From positions 1 through 10,558 of the forward strand of contig VYDC01000277.1 in NCBI GenBank assembly GCA_009843585.1: a DNA stretch of 10,558 nt. Reading direction: 5' to 3'. The notes below the pieces were generated by a model. That model was not told the origin of the DNA, did no database searches, and saw only the letters and a program-made list of their open reading frames with translations. Position 1 is the first letter of the stretch. Each line of letters begins with the position of its first letter. Origin of the DNA: Chloroflexota bacterium. GTDB lineage: Bacteria > Chloroflexota > Dehalococcoidia > UBA2979. This document shows, piece by piece, positions 6,588-10,558 of this stretch. The position numbers were made by a program, and so were the translations under genes.

Positions 6588-6684
6588 TGGCGGGAGTGCG
6601 TGGGAGTCGAACCCACCCAGGACCGCGACGCGGCCCCACAACGGTTTTGAAGACCGCGGGCACCACCGGACACCATCCACTCCC
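6588..6684 (-). tRNA. selC: tRNA-Sec (anticodon UCA)
   Basis: Read on the minus strand, this 97-base gene aligns position by position with E. coli tRNA-Sec from the 5' end to the anticodon. It has an extended acceptor (GGGAGTGG against GCACTCCC, seven pairs plus a G-G at the eighth), the conserved TCCGGTGG in the D arm, and an anticodon loop CTTCAAA with UCA at plus positions 6648-6650. A long G+C-rich variable arm (GGGGCCGC against GCGGTCC) is followed by a T arm GTGGG-TTCGACT-CCCAC, a G discriminator and an encoded CCA. The 8+5 acceptor/T-stem geometry and long arm are diagnostic for selenocysteine tRNA. It decodes UGA with SelA, SelB and SelD, whose genes are not in the window. It is flanked by empty DNA and has its own promoter. 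Confidence 0.95.
6614..6633 (+). repeat. 20-bp direct repeat, copy 2 (inside tRNA-Sec)
   Basis: Identical to 3280-3299 on the same strand. In the tRNA it covers nucleotides 52-71, that is the tip and 3' half of the variable arm and the first bases of the T stem. The two copies are 3,334 bp apart and bracket the oxidoreductase/FeoB-like operon. Confidence 0.8.
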
Positions 6685-6690
6685 GCAGCC

Positions 6691-6719
6691 ATTCTCGCGG
6701 CCCGACCGACTGCTGTCAC
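6691..6719 (-). promoter_or_regulatory. Promoter of tRNA-Sec
   Basis: On the minus strand GTGACA (plus 6714-6719, five of six -35 bases) and GAGAAT (plus 6691-6696, four of six -10 bases) are spaced by exactly 17 bp. The predicted start falls at or next to the mature 5' end of the tRNA at 6684. Nothing else was recognised in the remainder of the gap 6685-6973. Confidence 0.65.
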
Positions 6720-6973
6720 CGCCTGCGTCGGGCGTGGGGCCGTACGCGTGCTCCCTCTGAGAGGGTGCGGCGTCGTCCGGGCCGGCGGATCGCGGCCGTG
6801 TCGCGGGCGCGCGCTCCGGCGTAGACCCGCCGGTACGCCGTGCGGCGGGTGCGTCCTCGGGGCGCGCGTGCCACGATCGCCCCCACCGTCTACGTCTCGC
6901 CCGCCCGTCGCGTGAGGCCGCCGGCGCGGTTGCCGTCGTGCCTCGCGGGCGGTTCGGGCCCGAGGGAGTGGCC

Positions 6974-8212
6974 GTGACCGGAGTAGGCCGCGATCCGGGC
7001 GTCCCCGGCGACCGTCCCGGGGTACTCGCGTCGTTTCAGGAGCCGGTCTTCCGGACGACCTGGCTCGGTGCCGTTCTCTTCGGCCTCGCCGTCTCGATGG
7101 AGCGGCTCGCGATCGGGTGGTTCGTGCTCGACGAGACCGGCTCGGTCCTCCTCGCCGCCCTCTCCTTCGCGGTGCGCACGGTGCCCAACCTCGTCATCGG
7201 CCCGATAGCCGGGGCCGTCTCCGACCGCTGGTCGCGCGCCGGCGTCCTCGCAGCGGCCGCGCTCGTGCGCATGGTCGCGGCGACCCTGATGGCGCTCGTC
7301 GTCGTCGCTGGCGTCGCCGTGGTGCCGCTTCTCATCGCACTGGCCGCCGTCTCCGGCTCGACGAACGCCTTCCAGACCACCGCGCTCCAGCCGCTGCAGG
7401 CCGACATCGTCGGGCGCGAGCGGCTCGGGAACGCCGTCAGCCTCACCTCTCTCGGCCAGCGATCGATCGGTGTCGCTGGCGCCCTGAGCGGCGGCGTGCT
7501 CATCGGCTGGCTCGGTCCCGCCCCGGCCCTGCTCGTCGCCACCGCGCCGCTGGCGCTCGCCGCGCTCCTCTTCGCGCGCGCGCACGGTGCGACGGCTCGC
7601 CCGCGGGGAGGAGCTCGCTTCGCGGCCGAGGTCCTCGAGGGACTGCGCCTGATCGTGACCACGCCGGTGGTCCGGCTGCTGCTCGGGATGATGATCGTCG
7701 TCGAGATATTCGGCTTCTCCTACATGGGCCTCCTGCCCGCGGTCGCCGATCTCGTGCTCGACGTCGGCCCCGAGGGCCTGGGCGTGCTGACGGCGGGTGC
7801 CTCCGCGGGCTCGATGGTGGGGATGGTCTTCCTGGTCGGGGCGGCGGATCGACTGCGCCGCGGGCTGTTGCTGGTCGGCGTCTTCGCCTTCTTCGGAGCA
7901 CTGCTCCTGGTGCTGGGGAACTCGACGCTCTTCTGGCTCTCGCTGCTCGCCGCCGGCGGGATCGGCGCTGCGGCCGCGATGGTCGACACGCTCGAGTGGA
8001 TCATGCTGCAGGAGGCGGTGCCGCCGCCGCTCCGTGGCCGGGCGGTGGGCGGCTGGCACTTCGCCATCGGCTGGGGCTGGATCGGGCCCATCACGCTCGG
8101 CGCCCTCGCCGACGCGACCACCGTCTCGATTGCGCTCACGCTCGGCGGGACGGTTCTCCTGCTCTCGGCCGGGTCGGTGTGGCTCGCCGCGGCGAGCATC
8201 CGGGACCGGTGA
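6974..8212 (+). CDS. MFS transporter, MFS_3/DHA3-like exporter
   Basis: A 412-residue integral membrane protein of the major facilitator superfamily with about 12 hydrophobic segments. The loop 2-3 signature is clear: G80-A-V-S-D84-R85-W-S-R88, preceded by VPNLVIGP. The C-terminal half carries VPPPLRGRAVGGWHF and ends with GALADATT, as in MFS_3 (EntS-like or macrolide-efflux-like) exporters, which use the proton gradient to expel small molecules. The GTG at 6974 is preferred because GAGGGAG lies five bases upstream; an in-frame GTG at 6938 would add 12 residues and has no ribosome binding site. It is followed by an MBL hydrolase and a second MFS gene on the same strand. The substrate is not predictable. 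A set of drug- or metabolite-export and degradation genes is plausible but not proven. Confidence 0.9.
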   Translation: MTGVGRDPGVPGDRPGVLASFQEPVFRTTWLGAVLFGLAVSMERLAIGWFVLDETGSVLLAALSFAVRTVPNLVIGPIAGAVSDRWSRAGVLAAAALVRMVAATLMALVVVAGVAVVPLLIALAAVSGSTNAFQTTALQPLQADIVGRERLGNAVSLTSLGQRSIGVAGALSGGVLIGWLGPAPALLVATAPLALAALLFARAHGATARPRGGARFAAEVLEGLRLIVTTPVVRLLLGMMIVVEIFGFSYMGLLPAVADLVLDVGPEGLGVLTAGASAGSMVGMVFLVGAADRLRRGLLLVGVFAFFGALLLVLGNSTLFWLSLLAAGGIGAAAAMVDTLEWIMLQEAVPPPLRGRAVGGWHFAIGWGWIGPITLGALADATTVSIALTLGGTVLLLSAGSVWLAAASIRDR

Positions 8213-8220
8213 GCCTGAGA

Positions 8221-8237
8221 CCCGGCTCACCGCCGGG
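8221..8237 (+). terminator. Weak hairpin after the first MFS gene
   Basis: CCCGG and CCGGG form a 5-bp stem with a 7-base loop just after the stop codon. There is no T tract, so it may only attenuate or protect the transcript. The remaining gap of about 75 bp before the next gene has a -10-like TTCAAT near 8267 but no convincing -35. Confidence 0.25.
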
Positions 8238-8314
8238 CGCCCGGGGCCTGCGGCCCTCGGCTGTGCTTCAATGGCGTCCGCGGGAGGTGCCGTGGTGGTG
8301 ATGGTGGGCCGCCG

Positions 8315-9151
8315 ATGACGGCACCGAGCTCCGTGCGCGTCGGCTCGATCGAGGTCGTCGCGCTCTACGACACGCCGCTTCGGCGCGCCTTCACCTGGAC
8401 CTTCCCCGACGTTCCTGCCGAGGCGTGGCCGCCCTACCGCGAGCTCTATCCGGCCGCGGGATCGGGCGAGAACTTCACCTTCAACACGCAGGGATTCCTG
8501 CTCCGGACGGCCGGCGCGGCGATCGTCGTCGACACGGGGCTCGGCCCCGGCCCGCACGAGCGGCTGGACGGGGTGCGCGGCCGCCTGCTCGAGGAGCTCG
8601 GCGCGGCCGGCGCCCGGCCGGCCGAGATCGATATCGTGCTCTTCACGCACCTCCACGGCGATCACGTCGGCTGGAACGTCGTCGACGGCGAGCCCACCTT
8701 CGCCCGCGCGCGCCACCTCGTGCCCGAGCGGGACTGGCGGTACTTCGGGGATCCCGAGCGCTCCCCGAGGTACCCGCACATCGCCCAGCAGGTGACGCCC
8801 CTGGAGGCGCGGGGAATGCTCGAGACGACGGGCGGTGAGGAGCGGCTGGCCCCGGGCGTGCGGCTGCTTCCGACCCCCGGCCACACGCCCGGACACCAGA
8901 GCCTCCTGCTCGAGTCCGACGGCGAGCGCGCGGTCCTCATCGGCGACGTCGCGCACCACCCCGCGCAGGTGCAGGAGACGGCGTGGGGACCGCGCTTCGA
9001 CGAGGACTCGCAGGCGGCCGCCCGCACCCGTCGCCGCGTCATGGAGCAGCTCGAGTCGGAGTCGCCCCTCGTCATCGCCGGCCACTTCCCCGCCCCGGGA
9101 TTCGGGCGCGTCGTGCGCCTCGAGGGCCGGCGCATCTTCCGGGCGCTCTGA
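8315..9151 (+). CDS. MBL-fold metallo-hydrolase (lactonase/glyoxalase II-like)
   Basis: A 278-residue cytoplasmic metallo-beta-lactamase-fold hydrolase with a complete dinuclear metal site: THLHGDH (residues 111-117; H112, H114, D116, H117), H190 in PTPGHTPGH, D211 in LIGDVAHH, and H257 in AGHFPAPG. The order and spacing match the group that includes AHL lactonases and related Zn hydrolases, which open lactones or hydrolyse esters and thioesters. VVDTGLG (71-77) is the usual strand-turn before the metal motif. The ATG at 8315 is the only reasonable in-frame start; a weak GGTGGG lies six bases upstream, while a better GGGAGG at 8282-8287 is too distant. It lies between two MFS genes and may act on the same compound class they transport, but this is inferred from position only. 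Confidence 0.9.
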   Translation: MTAPSSVRVGSIEVVALYDTPLRRAFTWTFPDVPAEAWPPYRELYPAAGSGENFTFNTQGFLLRTAGAAIVVDTGLGPGPHERLDGVRGRLLEELGAAGARPAEIDIVLFTHLHGDHVGWNVVDGEPTFARARHLVPERDWRYFGDPERSPRYPHIAQQVTPLEARGMLETTGGEERLAPGVRLLPTPGHTPGHQSLLLESDGERAVLIGDVAHHPAQVQETAWGPRFDEDSQAAARTRRRVMEQLESESPLVIAGHFPAPGFGRVVRLEGRRIFRAL

Positions 9152-9183
9152 CGCCCGCGCGCCGCCTGCCGGACGTCGGCCCG

Positions 9184-10506
9184 TTGCGGGGCCGGGACGC
9201 CCGCGGCGGGCCCCGTCGACCGCCCGGCGAGCGTGGCGCGCGGCCGCGGTTCTTCTTCGGCTGGTACATCGTCGCCGCCGGCCTCGTCACCAACCTCGTG
9301 ATGGGCGCGGGGCTCGTGGGCTACATCCCGGGGGTCTTCCTGGAGCCGATGACCCAGGAGCTGGGGTGGACGCGCACCGAGTTCATCGCCGCCTTCATCG
9401 GGGGCCAGGTCGTCATGGCCTTCTCCGGCCTCGTCGTGGGCGGGCTCATTGACCGGCACGGCGGGCGACCGCTGGTGCTCGCGGGCGCCTCCGCCACCGT
9501 CGTCACACTGCTCCTGACCGCCGAGGTGCGGGAGCTGTGGCAGTGGTGGCTGCTGCGCGGGCTGCTGCAGTCGGCGGGCATCGCGGTCGGGGGATCACTG
9601 GTGGTGAGCGTCACGCTCTCCAAGTGGTTCGTGGCAAGGCGGGGACGCGCCATCGCGATCGCGGCGATGGGTCTCTCGCTCGCGGGCGTCGTGGTGCCGA
9701 ACGCGCTGACCCCGGTCGTCGACGAGTTCGGCTGGCGCTGGGGCTGGCGCGTGCTCGCGCTCGCGACGGCCGTCCTCGTCATGCCGGCCGCGCTGGCGAT
9801 GCGGCGCCAGCCCGAGGATCACGGCCTCCTGCCCGACGGGCGCCTGCCGGGCGCCGGGGACGGCGAGGGGGAGATGGTCGCCCGCCGCGATCTGGAGCGC
9901 TCCCTCACCCGCGCCCAGGCGCTCCGGACCTCGGCGTTCTGGCTCCTCGTCGTCGCCTTCGGCCTTGTCGGCCTGAACGTGCTCTCGCTGGCGACGCAGG
10001 GGCTCCCCTTCCTCACCGACGTCGGCTTCCCGCGCGGGACCGCGGCGCTGATGCTCTCGCTCCTTGCTCTGCCGGGACTGCTCACGCGTCCGCTCTGGGG
10101 CCTCGCGGCCGAGCGCATGTCCGTGCGCCTGCTCGCGACGGGAGCGTTCGCCGCCGTCGCCGTCGGCATGCTCGCCGTCGTAGCGACCGCGCGCGCGGGG
10201 AGCACGCCGCTCGTCGCGGCGAGCTTCCTGACCGTCGGCATCGGCATGGCCGGCTTCGCCCCCCTGCACGAGGTGCTCTGGGCCACGCTCTTCGGGCGCC
10301 GTTATCTGGGTGCCGTGCGCGGGGTCGTGATGCCCTTCTCGGTGGTCTTCGGCGCCGCGGGTCCGCTCGCGCTCGCGCTCTACCACGACATCTCGGGGAG
10401 CTACGACGGGATACTCGTCGTCATGGGCGTGCTCGGCCTGCTCGCCGTCCTCCTGATGCAGTTCGTGCGCGATCCCGCCGCCGCGCGTCGGAGATCGCCC
10501 GGCTAG
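9184..10506 (+). CDS. MFS transporter, MFS_1 (monocarboxylate/OFA-like)
   Basis: A membrane transporter of about 440 residues with 12 hydrophobic segments. The first begins FFFGWYIVAAG (residues 23-33), a hallmark of the monocarboxylate/oxalate-formate-antiporter-like MFS branch. Motif A is GGLIDRHGGR (86-95), and SKWFVARRGRAIAIAAMG in the fourth to fifth segments is also typical of this branch. A hydrophilic central loop (RRQPEDHG and about 35 residues after it) separates the two halves. The start is uncertain: there is no in-frame ATG or GTG between the preceding stop (9151) and the first membrane segment, and the first ATG, at 9301, would cut that segment. A TTG at 9184 is the best choice but lacks a ribosome binding site, so coupling to the gene upstream is likely. 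An organic anion is the family's usual substrate; the actual one is unknown. Confidence 0.85.
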   Translation: MRGRDARGGPRRPPGERGARPRFFFGWYIVAAGLVTNLVMGAGLVGYIPGVFLEPMTQELGWTRTEFIAAFIGGQVVMAFSGLVVGGLIDRHGGRPLVLAGASATVVTLLLTAEVRELWQWWLLRGLLQSAGIAVGGSLVVSVTLSKWFVARRGRAIAIAAMGLSLAGVVVPNALTPVVDEFGWRWGWRVLALATAVLVMPAALAMRRQPEDHGLLPDGRLPGAGDGEGEMVARRDLERSLTRAQALRTSAFWLLVVAFGLVGLNVLSLATQGLPFLTDVGFPRGTAALMLSLLALPGLLTRPLWGLAAERMSVRLLATGAFAAVAVGMLAVVATARAGSTPLVAASFLTVGIGMAGFAPLHEVLWATLFGRRYLGAVRGVVMPFSVVFGAAGPLALALYHDISGSYDGILVVMGVLGLLAVLLMQFVRDPAAARRRSPG

Positions 10507-10521
10507 CCTGTCCTATCACCG

Positions 10522-10539
10522 GGATCTGGCGACAGATCC
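10522..10539 (+). terminator. Hairpin with GCGA tetraloop after the last MFS gene
   Basis: GGATCTG and CAGATCC form a perfect 7-bp stem closed by a GNRA-type tetraloop, 15 bp after the stop codon. A further AGATCCC at 10546-10552 could pair with GGGATCT (10521-10527) instead. No T tract is seen before the window ends, so it may be a terminator or part of the next gene's leader. Confidence 0.4.
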
Positions 10540-10558
10540 GACGGTAGATCCCGCTGTT

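Noticed and set aside
6890..9085. 731-codon minus-strand open frame opposite the first MFS and MBL genes
   Set aside because: Charged low-complexity Arg/Glu/Asp/Gly composition is typical of an antisense shadow; both plus-strand genes have intact family motifs.

Overview
The window is GC-rich bacterial chromosomal DNA. The first large gene is a Tat-exported lipoprotein whose lipid-bearing Cys is followed by a long Ala/Thr/Pro linker before a family 5 solute-binding domain. That architecture, the GTG/TTG starts and a probable leaderless promoter suggest a Chloroflexota-type organism (Thermomicrobia/Dehalococcoidia-like), with an actinobacterium as the second choice. This is inference from style, not from a marker gene. 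A tRNA-Sec gene shows that the genome probably decodes UGA as selenocysteine.

Layout: positions 1-234 (minus) hold the 5' part of a small uncharacterised protein that runs off the left edge. A non-coding stretch of about 430 bp follows, ending in a probable promoter for the lipoprotein (662-2386), which closes with a strong G+C-rich terminator hairpin. Next is a HAD phosphatase (2539-3210), starting at GTG right behind a -10 box. Then comes a tight two-gene operon (3489-6303): a FAD/NAD(P)-dependent oxidoreductase with a Cys-rich tail, overlapping by 11 bp a short, divergent FeoB-like GTPase/membrane transporter. Its promoter is overlain by a 15-bp dyad resembling a Fur-family operator. A tRNA-Sec gene with its own promoter lies on the minus strand at 6588-6684. 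From 6974 to the right edge there are three plus-strand genes: an MFS_3-type exporter, an MBL-fold hydrolase and an MFS_1-type transporter.

The most interesting part is the oxidoreductase/FeoB-like cassette. The pairing of a flavoprotein with a reduced FeoB, the metal-regulator-like operator and the Cys clusters in both proteins suggest a redox-coupled metal-ion uptake system. The cassette is bracketed by a perfect 20-bp direct repeat, one copy of which lies inside tRNA-Sec. This hints at past insertion at a tRNA gene, although no integrase is present.

The three right-hand genes look like an ordinary export/detoxification cluster of unknown substrate. The solute-binding lipoprotein has no permease or ATPase genes in the window, so its transporter partners must be elsewhere.
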